Shown here: positions 34,601-45,458 of the stretch, piece after piece
How the letters are laid out: each line of letters starts with the position of its first letter
Position numbering within the stretch: the stretch's first letter is position 1
NCBI GenBank assembly: GCA_030765065.1
Contig: CM060985.1
Location: forward strand, 6,944,001-7,008,000
Direction: 5' to 3'
Length of the DNA stretch: 64,000 bases
Source of the DNA: Deroplatys truncata
Lineage: Eukaryota; Arthropoda; Insecta; Mantodea; Mantidae
Made by a program: the position numbers and the translations under genes
The notes under the pieces: generated by a model
Seen by the model: only the letters and a program-made list of their open reading frames with translations
Database searches by the model: none
Told to the model about the DNA's origin: nothing

Positions 34601-36371
34601 TCAAGTTTAAACACAAGAACTAACCTCCCACACAATACTGTGATGTTAGTATCAAATGAGTTAAGTTTAAACACGAGTACTAACCTCCCACACAATACTG
34701 TGATGTTAGTATCAAATAGGTTAAGTTTAAACACAAGAACTAACCTCCCACACAATACTGTGATGTTAGTATACAAATAAGTCAAGTTTAAACACAAGAA
34801 CTAACCTCCCACACAATACTGTGATGTTAGTATACAAATAAGTCAAGTTTAAACACAAGAACTAACCTCCCACACAATACTGTGATGTTAGTATCAAATG
34901 AGTTAAGTTTAAACACAAGAACTAACCTCCCACACAATACTGTGATGTTAGTATACAAGTGAGTCAAGTTTAAACACAAGAACTACCCTCCCACACAATA
35001 CTGTGATGTTAGTATCAAATGAGTTAAGTTTAAACACAAGAACTAACCTCCCACACAATACTGTGATGTTAGTATACAAATAAGTCAAGTTTAAACACGA
35101 GTACTAACCTCCCACACAATACTGTGATGTTAGTATCAAATGAGTTAAGTTTAAACACGAGTACTAACCTCCCACACAATACTGTGATGTTAGTATCAAA
35201 TGAGTTAAGTTTAAACACAAGAACTAACCTCCCACACAATACTGTGATGTTAGTATACAAATGAGTCAAGTTTAAACACAAGAACTAACCTCCCACACAA
35301 TACTGTGATGTTAGTATCAAATAAGTCAAGTTTAAACACGAGTACTAACCTCCCACACAATACTGTGATGTTAGTATCAAATGAGTTAAGTTTAAACACG
35401 AGTACTAACCTCCCACACAATACTGTGATGTTAGTATCAAATGAGTTAAGTTTAAACACGAGTACTAACCTCCCACACAATACTGTGATGTTAGTATCAA
35501 ATAAGTCAAGTTTAAACACGAGTACTAACCTCCCACACAATACTGTGATGTTAGTATCAAATAAGTCAAGTTTAAACACGAGTACTAACCTCCCACACAA
35601 TACTGTGATGTTAGTATCAAATAAGTCAAGTTTAAACACGAGTACTAACCTCCCACACAATACTGTGATGTTAGTATCAAATGAGTTAAGTTTAAACACG
35701 AGTACTAACCTCCCACACAATACTGTGATGTTAGTATCAAATGAGTTAAGTTTAAACACGAGTACTAACCTCCCACACAATACTGTGATGTTAGTATCAA
35801 ATGAGTTAAGTTTAAACACGAGTACTAACCTCCCACACAATACTGTGATGTTAGTATCAAATGAGTTAAGTTTAAACACGAGTACTAACCTCCCACACAA
35901 TACTGTGATGTTAGTATCAAATGAGTTAAGTTTAAACACGAGTACCTACCTCCCACACAATACTGTGATGTTAGTATCAAATGAGTTAAGTTTAAACACG
36001 AGTACTAACCTCCCACACAATACTGTGATGTTAGTATCAAATGAGTTAAGTTTAAACACGAGTACTAACCTCCCACACAATACTGTGATGTTAGTATCAA
36101 ATGAGTTAAGTTTAAACACGAGTACTAACCTCCCACACAATACTGTGATGTTAGTATCAAATGAGTTAAGTTTAAACACAAGAACTAACCTCCCACACAA
36201 TACTGTGATGTTAGTATCAAATGAGTTAAGTTTAAACACGAGTACTAACCTCCCACACAATACTGTGATGTTAGTATCAAATGAGTTAAGTTTAAACACA
36301 AGAACTAACCTCCCACACAATACTGTGATGTTAGTATACAAATGAGTCAAGTTTAAACACGAGTACTAACT
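28607..36371. repeat. 60/61-bp satellite array, ~7.7 kb
   Basis: About 128 tandem units of AAGTTTAAACACAAGAACTA... / ...CTGTGATGTTAGTAT. There are two length types: 61 bp (ATACAAATGAGTC) and 60 bp (ATCAAATGAGTT). Variant positions (ACAAGAAC, ACGAGAAC, ACGAGTAC; CCTCCC, CCTCTC) mix in patterns. A 2,540-bp block (about 28735-31274) is repeated directly at 31275 to about 33.9 kb with few changes. The last ~1 kb is nearly uniform 60-bp units. Long frames here exist on both strands only because 60 is divisible by three. Located downstream of eIF4H. Confidence 0.97.
28735..33920. repeat. 2,540-bp higher-order tandem duplication in the satellite
   Basis: Positions x and x+2540 agree through many variant units; for example the same variant order occurs at 29807-30260 and 32347-32800, and at 31015-31227 and 33555-33767. 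Scattered differences (near 32668 and clustered at 33.22-33.33 kb) show it is not an exact duplicate. Agreement starts near 28735 and fails near 33920. Confidence 0.85.
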
Positions 36372-37587
36372 TCACAAACTACTGCTTTAACAGAACTATA
36401 AGTTATGTGCCTGGCAAACAGTAAGAGAGGACTAGACGCACATGCTTTTGTTAACATGCAGAGAAAAAGTGGGTATAATTGTTCACTGATGTGTCAAATT
36501 AGGATCTCTGCTTTTCTCCTTGTGTAGACAACTGCTGCTTGCCCACACACTGCAAGAACTGCTGAGGAAACAGCAGTACAGATTCAAACCCAGAGCCAGC
36601 AGTAAGCGTTCTTATATAGCCAATATGTTCTAGAAGCTTCAGATTCAGTCAGAAGGAAATGGAATTCTGGAGTTTTGGACAGTTTGATAAACTGAGGGTA
36701 CCTTACCATCCCTCCCTCCAAATGTTGCCCAAGGCAGGGCAAATTGTCAATTGCTATACTTGCAGATAAAAGGCAAAGATTTTCAACTAAATTCCCTCAG
36801 TCCAAACCACCCTTTACAGTGAGCAAAATTTTCTTTATTTTTTGTATAAAAAATGGCTCTTGCAATTAGAACATACGTCTGATATGTTTGTACAATGCAT
36901 ATGTTGAATTTTGTGTGAATTGCCTGTGCAGAAAAGGAGCAGTGCCTTGCGAGTCACACTTTCGCCACCATTGGTCTATGTTGTTGGGAACAGCAGTGGT
37001 TTAGAATAGTGAATTATGAAAATTGGTTGAAAGTTTCTGAGATTAGGCTATACCAAGTGAATCAGCTCGTAATGCACTATAATAGGTCAAATAAAGGGTA
37101 GTTAAATTATATTCAAACCCACTCGCGGCCTCTTTCTACTGCGCGAGACAGCCGGCAGAGACAGACTAAAATCCTTACCTTATAATAGATGTTGACCTTC
37201 TGCTCTCAAACAGGCAGCACATCTCGTGTAAATATTCTCACTCACTCTCTGAAGCTCAGCAGCAGGAAGTGGTATACTGATATTAGTCATTACGTGAATG
37301 ATTTCTAAAGCCTGAAGTTAAGAGCAGTTTAACCCAGTATCTTTAACCGCAGATGCCAAACTGTTCAGGTACAACTTTTATTTGTCTACTCTTAGCATTG
37401 TGTGTTATAAGGCAAAATATAGGAATAAGACATACAATGTTTAAAAGCTAATGATCCCCAAGCTGCTCAATATACTGTGTTCGCATTCTGTCTGAAGCAA
37501 TTTCCTCTCACGGGTCTTAGTTCCCGTCATCCTCCACGTGGTGCTGTCATGTGCTCGGCGGAGTGATACATTTAAGTTTTGTTTTCA
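36372..37587. other. Non-coding DNA
   Basis: No recognised coding, terminal repeats or RNA gene between the satellite and the Penelope-like remnant. Confidence 0.45.
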
Positions 37588-38190
37588 ACTTGTGTTGTCT
37601 GGTGTATGTGGTGACATCTAGTGGTGGAGTGATGAATTTCCATAGTGGATTTGGTGGTAGCAATTCAAAATTTATTACACAGTGTTTATGATGAAACATA
37701 AGTATCCAACCCTGTATGCTTTAGGAGTGTCAGGTGATTGGTGATCCAGATGTGATGTGAACTGCAGATTTATCCATCTGTATTTGATGTAACTCACATG
37801 CTCTTTTAATCTGGTTTCCAAATTTCTTTTATTCTTACCTATGTAAATTTGGTCACATTTTGGGTAATTGATTTGACAGACTCCTATTTTGTTGTTATTG
37901 GTTCTTCAATTTGTAGAAGAGTAATTTTTCTAAACTGAATTTGTTTTGTGGAGCGGTTCTTGGAAAGTGAGCTTTTTTTGTTTGTTTGTAAGCTTTGTGG
38001 TAGCCTAATGTGTTTCTGTTTCTTGAATTTTGCTGATTTGTTTGGTGAAACCATTGCAGAGTTGGATACTTGGGAAAAGATTTTCATCACAAAACAAAAC
38101 ACTATGTAATGAATTTTGAATTGCCGCCACCAAATCCACTATGAAAATTCATCACTCCATTAGATGTCATCACACACAAGTCGGCCACTT
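37588..38190 (-). mobile_element. Penelope-like element remnant with GIY-YIG motif
   Basis: Inverted arms of about 120 bp (37588-37712 and 38058-38190) share GTGGATTTGGTGG and GAGTGATGAATTT. Between them the - strand (about 37760-37880) encodes YPKCDQIYIGKNKRNLETRL followed by KEHVSYIKY, the core of a GIY-YIG endonuclease as found at the C-terminus of Penelope-like elements. A stop/frameshift follows. No RT part is seen. Inverted terminal segments are a known arrangement for such elements. Confidence 0.6.
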
Positions 38191-38545
38191 CTGATGGTGA
38201 GAGCAAGTAGTTCTTGAAACCAGTCAAGATAAAAAACATTTAAGTGATGTTAAGTTTTTCAAATCCAACTCATTTTTTCTATAATTTCAAATTCACATCA
38301 CTGTTACTAGCTTATACAAAAATAAACTGATGTGTTTTTAATTAGAAATCACATAGTATTTTTGACCCAGATAACATAGGAAATAATGGTAATCTTGCTG
38401 CCAGCTATGTTACAGGCAACCTTTATGAATGAAAACTCGCTAAACTTATGCCAAATGCATATTACAGAATAGGTGTGTTGTTGGTAATACGTAGGCCATG
38501 CCGCCGAGAGGAAGAAAGTGGGAAAAATATCATTTACATCCATTG
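38191..38545. other. Non-coding DNA
   Basis: No similarity to either gypsy copy and no recognised features; similarity to gypsy copy A begins near 38546. Confidence 0.4.
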
Positions 38546-38854
38546 TTTACATAAAATAACACAACACAAATATGGTAAATTATTTGGGATTCCAATATTA
38601 TTTTTAACCAGCTGGTACTACTAATAAAGAAAAGAAATAAGTGCACTTACAATACATTCATACTGACCATGGCCCAAATAATACACAACACTCACTTAAA
38701 TAACTACCCAAAACTACTATGTGCATTGCTACATACTTCAAAAATAAATCCACATTACATGCGTCAAACTACACCTCATTACAGTCTTTCAACTACAAAA
38801 CTCATGCTTTACTGTCAAATATAAATTCTCCTCCACATTACTATCTTATCCACC

Positions 38855-38905
38855 TCATTATTATCATTATCATCATCATTCCAATCATCATCATCATCAT
38901 CTTAG
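38855..38905. repeat. ATC/ATT-rich trinucleotide repeat
   Basis: Imperfect run of ATT/ATC triplets within the gypsy tail; copy A has a related but shorter GATGATGATAGAAG-type segment at about 6410-6440. Confidence 0.8.
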
Positions 38906-39339
38906 TTTTCAACTTTCTCGTACACAGTAATTGCTGAGAAAATAAAATATCTTCACTGACATGTCTCATTCAACTTCCTGCAAAATCAAAAATACCTGAC
39001 ATGGGCATAAACTAAAGAAATCACATTAACATTTCAGGAATGACACAAATAACATAGCATTATACTGTTGCATCCACATCCTCCGAATCAAAATTAAGCT
39101 GGAAAATAGATGGTATTAAAACTCGTTATATAAGATGGTACTAAACTTGTTGCATAAACACAAAAAAAATTATTCTCATTGCATTCAAATCATTGCATTT
39201 ACTCTCCTGTGAATACATCACACACGCTATACTGGGCACGTTTCAGCAACACCAATAAGCAAAAATCTCTCCAGTCATCACATCGAATCGAATTTCCAGG
39301 TACATCTTAGCCCTCCTGAAAAAATCAAATATTCACACT

Positions 39340-39447
39340 TCAACCATCGGGGTTACACTTTGGCACTTCCACCGAAGCTGACATTAACTCATCTCATCTC
39401 TCACACTACCACCATCGGGGTTACTCTTTGGCACTTCCACCGAGGCA
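39340..39447. repeat. Local duplication in the gypsy tail
   Basis: ACCATCGGGGTTAC...TTTGGCACTTCCACCGA occurs twice about 68 bp apart; copy A has this segment once (5970-6000 on the opposite strand). Followed by an (AC)n tract at about 39470-39492. Confidence 0.7.
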
Positions 39448-39769
39448 AATCTTCCATATACTACTCACAAACATACACACACACACACACGCTATTCATG
39501 CAACAATTTTCTGCAAAGAAAAAGATCACAGCATCATAATGAAACCCAAAATCAAACCAAATCAAACCAATGCAACAGAACAAAGTACATCATTACCAAA
39601 ACAATACTGTCACATAACATTCCTGAAAATCAAACAAAATTAAGTACATACTTGCAGGTTGTTCTTATGCTTTTTACCACAAAATGGTGCAACTTTCCAA
39701 TTTCTTGTAATACATACTTCATGCCAACATTAAGGCATACAATAAAAATAGCATCACAAAACTCAAAAT

Positions 39770-42422
39770 TTACAGTCTATAACGGCCCACAGGATCATAG
39801 TAGGAGTAAAGGCGTGACACATGAACACTCTGATGTTTGGTATGAGGAGCATAAGGTCGACCAACAAGGTAGGTAACAGGAGTGATTTGTTGGATAATTT
39901 CAAAAGGACCAAAATATCTATGTAACAACTTTGTACATTTACCTTTCTTTCTTATAGGAGTAAAAACTTTGACTAATTGACCTACGTTGTAAACCACATC
40001 TCTATGTTTAGCATCAAATGCTTCTTTTTGTTTCACTTGTTGCTTAGTAATGTTAGCAACAGCAACCTCACGTGCCTTCTGAATCTCTTGTAAAGTCTGT
40101 TTCACAAAAAGGTCATTAGATGTAGCTTGCAGCTGAACCTGATTAGGTAAAGAAGGCTCTCGACCATATATCAAGAAAAAGGGTGAGAATTTAGTAGACT
40201 CCTGAACACTTGAGTTATAAGAAAAAATTACATAGGGCAAAATTGAGTCCCAGTTCTTTTGATTAGTGTCAACAAAATGGCTAAGCATATTCAAGAGGGT
40301 TTGATTGAATCTTTCAGTTAGTCCATTACAAGCTGGTTGATAAGCACTACTAAAATTAGAAGACACTGTTAGAGATCTCAACAATTCTTGTGTCACTTCA
40401 CTTAGGAAAACTGAGCCACGATCAGACAACAAGGCAGCAGGGGCTCCATGCCTACAGATGATGTTATGTAAAATAAACTTAGCAACTTGGGGAATTGTTG
40501 CTGAAGGAAGCGACGCAGACTCGACCCAGCGAGAAGCATACTCGGTCGCAACGACAACGTACTTGTGTCCAGAATTTGAGTATGGGAGAGGCCCAAGCAA
40601 ATCAATACCCCACCGCTCGCCTACAGAAGTAACAGGAATTGGTTGTAATAAACCTGCTGGCTTTTGATTCTTAGGTCATTTTCTTGTTTGACAGCTGGGA
40701 CAGGTTCGTACAAAATGTTCAATATCTTTTTTCATCCCAATCCAATAGTATCTAGAGTGAATTTTAGCAAATGTTTTAGAAAAGCCTAAATGACCTGAAA
40801 GAGGATCATCATGACATGAAGATAGAATTTCATGTTTCAGTGCCTCTGGAATAACCAGCAGATGGAGAGGGCCAGTAGAGCCAGCATTTTTACGATAAAG
40901 AACTCCTGATTTAAGAGTATAAGTTGAAATTTGTCTCTGAATCTTAGCAGGGGCTGACGGAGGATCATGGAGAGCATTGATAAGTTCAAGTAACACAGGA
41001 TCTTTTTTCTGTTGGTCAGCAACTTCAACTGAAGACAATAAACATGTAAGAAGTTCCTCGAGCTGCTGAAGTTCACTTTCTTTGGGTTGCAACACAGGAA
41101 ATCTCGATAAAGCATCAGCATCATGATGTTTCTTACCAGATTTATAGGAAATAGTATACTCAAGTTCTTGCAATTTCAAACTCCATCGTGCCCGACGCCC
41201 AGTCAAATCTTTTAAATTATTCAGATAACAAAGGGAGTGATGATCAGACACAATATTAACCTTATAGCCATATATAAAACTGCGAAAGTGAGTAAGTCCA
41301 AACAAGATGGCCAACAATTCCAACTCAGGAACACTATAATTATGTTCACATTTGGATAATGTCCTCGAAGCATAGCCCACTGGTTTCAACACATTATCAA
41401 TCTTTTGATACAAAACAGAAGCAACCCCTAGTCCACTGGCATCAGAGTGTAATTCAGTATACGCATCAGGAGTATAGTGAGCTAAGACAGGGGCAGAAAC
41501 TAATGAGTCCTTCAACTTTTGAAATGCAGCTTGCTGATCAGGTTCCCAAATAAAACTTTGATTTTTCCTAGTCAATTGAATAAGTGGTTGTGCAATATTA
41601 GCATAATCTTTGATGAATTTCCTGTAAAAGTTAAATAATCCCAAAACCTTCCTTACATCTCTGACATTTTTAGGACGAGGCAAATTCTGAATGGAAACTA
41701 CTTTATCAGAATCAGGAGAAATACCATCTTTGGAGACTTCAAAGCCTAAAAGCTTGATCTTTTGCATAGCGAAGAAACACTTTTCTGGTTTGAGCTTAAA
41801 TTTATGGTGATCCAGTCGAAAAACAGCTTCCAGATTTTGTAACAACTCGTCAAAGGTTTTAGCAAAAACGACATCATCCAAATATGCAATTGCCTTTTTA
41901 AAATTCAGATCACCTAGCAATTTGTCGGCGATGTAGCTGAAGAACCTAGGAGCATTCGCCAACCCAAAACTCAAGCGTGTGAATTGATATTGACCTTGAA
42001 AAGTAACAAAAGAAGTAAATTTCTGGCTATCCTCTGCAATAGGTACTTGAAAATATGCTGACAGCAAATCTAGTGAGACAAACCATTTAGCCTCCCCCAA
42101 ATAACTTAACAAATCATCTATCAAAGGGAAAGAGGTGGTTTCTGTAACAGCATTCAATTTCCTATAATCAACACAAAATCTCATGGAACCATCTTTCTTT
42201 TTTACAAGCACTACAGGAGAAGCCCAAGAGGACTGCAATTCCTTAATAATTCCAGCATCTTGCATTTCTTTAACTTGTTCAGCAATGATTTCCTTTTGTT
42301 TATGGGGAACTGTGTAAGGTCTTTGTTTGATTGGTTTGGAGTCAGTTACTTTAATATCAAACTCTGCGACATCAGTAGTACCAAGTTCTTGCAATGTGGT
42401 GGCAAAAAGATCACTATATTTG
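39770..42422 (-). pseudogene. gypsy pol: RT, RNase H, integrase, one premature stop
   Basis: Reading leftward: RT fingers/palm with AGIIKELQSSWASPVVLVKK, FVSLDLLSAYFQVPI and the catalytic YLDD; RNase H with TELHSDASGLGVASVL and the second half up to HHDADALSRF; then the integrase HHCC zinc finger (SGHLGFSKTF...CPSCQTRK). A TGA at 40676-40678 interrupts immediately after CQTRK, and the same frame continues in the integrase core with the D,D,E residues in DLLGPLPYS, LLSDRGSVF and NGLTERFNQTL, ending at 39770. Only this stop and the upstream insertion break the region, so decay is recent. The enzyme set copies element RNA into DNA and inserts it. Confidence 0.92.
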
Positions 42423-43469
42423 AAGGTGATATAGTTGTGTTAATTTAACATTATTGTAGCCCCACGTTGTGGTAGCCAATTTGCGACGGTATTAGTTATA
42501 ATGTTGATGCTTGTGATGTTTGTGTCTGAGTGTTTATTTCATGCGTTGCCATCTTGTGACGTCATTCATTTGTTTGGTTTGTAGCTCCATCTGGCGTTAG
42601 CAATTTGCATCAGTGTTAGTGTTCGTTTGATTTCATTTCAAATGTCCTCCGGCTAGCTATTATCCTGTTGGCTTGGGTCGAACATGTGTCTCTATACAGG
42701 TTGTGAAACGGAAAGGAATCTTTTATCCAAAAATTACACTGATGAAGAAATTTGTTTTATAATTTTTATTGTCGAACACGTTCACTATCACTTTTACATA
42801 TTGATCTGGATACTCGCCAAACTGAAACTGTTATAATACTTCTTACTGATCACTTTTAATTCACGTACTTCAACTTTGTGTATAATTAACTTTATAATAC
42901 TTTAGATTTTCGTAACTTGTGAATCTATAGCCGACGTATCTCATACAAGTATTTTGACGAACTGACGAACTTAAGACGACGTGTATTGCACAAAGAATTT
43001 TGATGAACTGCCCTGAATACGACGTGTAATGTATGAATGCTTTCGACGAACTGAAGGACTGACTGACGTTACCTCTAACCTAGCCTATTTATACTCCTGC
43101 AATCAGATACGCCTAAAGATTATAAATGAATTACTATTGGCTAATAAAACGCGCCAACATTAGCGTCTATCTTAATATCCAATTAAAATTATGAATACAT
43201 ATGCTCTAGGAAATATTCCAGAAGGTTCTCAACGAAAAAACGCGCCAATGTTACGCAACTTCCTCATTTCCAATAATGATAAACAGCTCACCCCCCTCGC
43301 TGCATTATTGCGCGCTATTATTGACAGTTTCAGTAAGGCCGTATAAAACTTATTTCCTAATAATAATTACAATTAATAAACATCTGAAATCAATGTCACA
43401 TAAAAATGCATATTCATATTACAATCATTATTTACATTTAAGTAATTTGTGATACAAATTACTGCATCA
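42423..43469. mobile_element. 1.05 kb insertion in gypsy copy B with AAATA duplication
   Basis: The pentamer AAATA (- strand) occurs at both edges (42418-42422 and 43470-43474), and the same Lys-Tyr codons flank the insert on each side, so a 5-bp target duplication is likely. The insert is AT-rich and non-coding. CCCCACGTTGTGGTAGCCAA at 42460-42480 resembles (on the - strand) the primer-site leader of an LTR element, so this may be an LTR-plus-leader remnant. No inverted ends are seen. Confidence 0.55.
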
Positions 43470-44440
43470 TATTTCAATAACAAAGAATGCAATTCAGCCT
43501 TTTGCATTTCTAGTAGTTTACCATTGACATTAAAATTAAAATTTGAAACTGGCAGAGGGGTAACATCTGATGATAAAACAGAATTACTCTGAACTAGTGC
43601 AACATCATAAGCTTTAGCTAAAACTGTATTGGCAAACAGTGTTTGTGGAACTGCAGTATTATTATGCACTGGTATGGTAAGTTCAGATGCAGAATGACAC
43701 AACAATGGTGGAATTGAAAGATTTTTCTTCTGCATAATGTTGACAGCAGGTTCAAACATAACCTCATTACTAATATCTGACGAGGGTTTAACTGTTATAT
43801 AACATGTAGATAAAGGTGCAATTTTCAAATCATTCACAACTGCCACTTTAACACCAGAGTCATTACGTTCATTATCTTGTAAAGGATTCACTGCCATATC
43901 AATAAAAGGACCTTGTACTAGGGTGATTGGTATACTAAAAGCATCATCCTCGGAAGAATTCAAAGTTATCAAGTTGTGTGCATAGTCAATTACTACACCA
44001 TGAGCATGCAAAAAGTCATTGCCTAAAATTAAATCATGAGAAAGATCTTGAACAACTAATACATCTTCCTGAAAAAGAACATTGTTAATATGAAAATCTA
44101 GAGCAGTGTGGTAAGGTGCATCAAGTAACTTATTACCTGCAGTTCGAAGCAACATCTCTATGGGTTTCAATGTAGAGTGATCAAGAACATGGGCAGCATT
44201 TACAATACTGACTGCGCTTCCTGTATCAAGCAAGATGGAAACCTCTGTCTGAGCAATATGGCCAATAACTTGTAAGATCTGACCTGATAATGCAGCCACA
44301 TCCCGTTGAGGTGCAGTGGTGCTGGTGGGCAGTGGTGATGCTGCTAAGTCTTGTCGTATGAGGCTCGGCGCCAGCCGTTTTTTGACTGAGGAAAGCGGCT
44401 ACGGCAGAAGCGAGCCAGGTGGCCCTGCCTGTTGCATCTA
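43470..44440 (-). pseudogene. gypsy gag C-terminus and protease
   Basis: From 44440 leftward: a CCHC knuckle (RCNRQGHLARFC context, cut at its N-terminal side), then the protease with EVSILLDTGSAVSIVNAAHV, and NDFLHAHGVVIDYAHNLI, followed by a long protease-RT linker ending in LLLKY at the 43470 insertion. DTG supplies the catalytic Asp of the dimeric retropepsin. Upstream capsid is missing. Frame changes near the knuckle separate gag from pro, common in gypsy elements, so not necessarily damage. Confidence 0.85.
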
Positions 44441-45458
44441 TACCCCCGCCGCTGTATCTTTGCACTTGACAGTTCGTGTGGCTTCGCGTAAGGTTGGCTA
44501 CATTGTGGTTGCGACGTTGCCAGAATGGCTAGTAAACAACAACAGCTGATTGTTCTCCTTTCTATCGTGTCTAAGCCGCATACAAAAGTGTACGTAAGTA
44601 GCAAACGTCAATGAATAATAACTATTTCGTATTATTATTGCTAATTGAAAATAAGCGATATAAGCAGCTTTGGTATGGTCGGATACTCCTTTCTATGATA
44701 ATAGGCATAAATGTGTCTACGTATGACGTCTAATTGGAAAGCATCAAGATTTGTGACTGGACGAGGCTGCTTTCTTTTCTTCCCTGGAGTTGATAGAAAT
44801 ACCTGTTGCGTTCCAGATGGTTCAGGAATTGTGTGCTCTTTCTCTTGGAATTTCACTCCCTTGTGAATAACAGTTCTCGTGATTAGTCCAAGAGCTGCTG
44901 CAGTTCGTTGTATGGCTTTATAGCAGGAATAGAGGGGTTGCCATGAAGCTTCACGTATTCCTTTTCCTGTTCAAAGAATTCCTGGGTTCTCCTTAATAGT
45001 TCCAATGCCTGACTATTAAGTGGCACACCTCGGCGCAAAGGATTTTCACTTCGTAGATCATCACTCTGCGATCGGCGTCGTTTTTCAGACATTGTCGCAC
45101 TTAAGTTTTGTTTAAATAACTAATATGAATGATATATATATGTATAAACGAACAATAACAAAACTATCAAACAATAACCACAAATATAAATAACAATGAA
45201 CAATATGTAGCTTGCAAAGAACAACTCGACGCTCTTGCTAGAGATTCACAAATTGAAACACGTGTTTGGGAATAGTTACATCCGGCAACAGAGCCGACTC
45301 AACTCTAGTTCCGGTTCCGCTTTGTCATCGACCATCCGGAATGCACCCTTGTGATTGGCTTAGGAAGTCAAACGGTTGAAGCTTTTCATCTGTTTTTTCG
45401 CGAGTGTACCAACTTAAACGCTAGCTGTCAAGTGCAACGTTACAGCGGCGGGGGTATA
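44439..45458 (-). mobile_element. IS630/Tc1/mariner-type element, copy B
   Basis: Inverted ends of 32 bp with about three mismatches (TACCCCCGCCGCTGTA...TTGCACTTGACAG), TA at 44439-44440 and 45457-45458. Two - strand frames: 44883-45092 (MSEKRRRSQSDDLRSENPLR, then [20 protein letters not shown], an N-terminal helical domain) and 44641-44856 (LSTPGKKRKQPRPVTNLDAF, then VIRRHIYAYYHRKEYPT). The second resembles the pre-DDE region of a transposase group common in insects. The catalytic core is absent. The left flank is gypsy gag, the right flank is the 119-bp satellite. Confidence 0.8.

Larger units (their letters stand above)
38546..44440 (-). mobile_element. Ty3/gypsy retrotransposon copy B, truncated at both ends
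   Basis: Same family as copy A (2609-8089) but with pol retained. On the - strand it runs from the gag zinc knuckle (cut at 44440), through protease (44.3-43.47 kb), RT, RNase H and integrase (42.42-39.77 kb) and a non-coding tail down to 38546. Both LTRs are missing. It is broken by a 1,047-bp insertion (42423-43469) and an in-frame stop (40676-40678). The 5' end is lost exactly at the TA where the IS630-type element begins. Confidence 0.88.

Noticed and set aside
29263-34800. Many 65-90-codon frames of the MCLNLTHLYTNITVLCGRLV type
   Set aside because: Same satellite translated repeatedly; frame ends coincide with 61-bp units.
35250-36350. 346-, 229- and 134-codon open frames on both strands as a repeat protein gene
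   Set aside because: They arise from a 60-bp satellite with no stop in the frame. Frames are open on both strands, break when 61-bp units appear, and have no start context or domain.
28607-36371. CRISPR array
   Set aside because: Units are contiguous with no unique spacers, and the DNA is eukaryotic.
39770-44440. Complete functional gypsy element
   Set aside because: Both LTRs and capsid are missing, with one stop codon and a 1-kb insertion in pol.
44344-44604. Fusion frame spanning gypsy gag and transposon end as a chimeric gene
   Set aside because: It is read-through across the transposon inverted end; no start signal or conservation.
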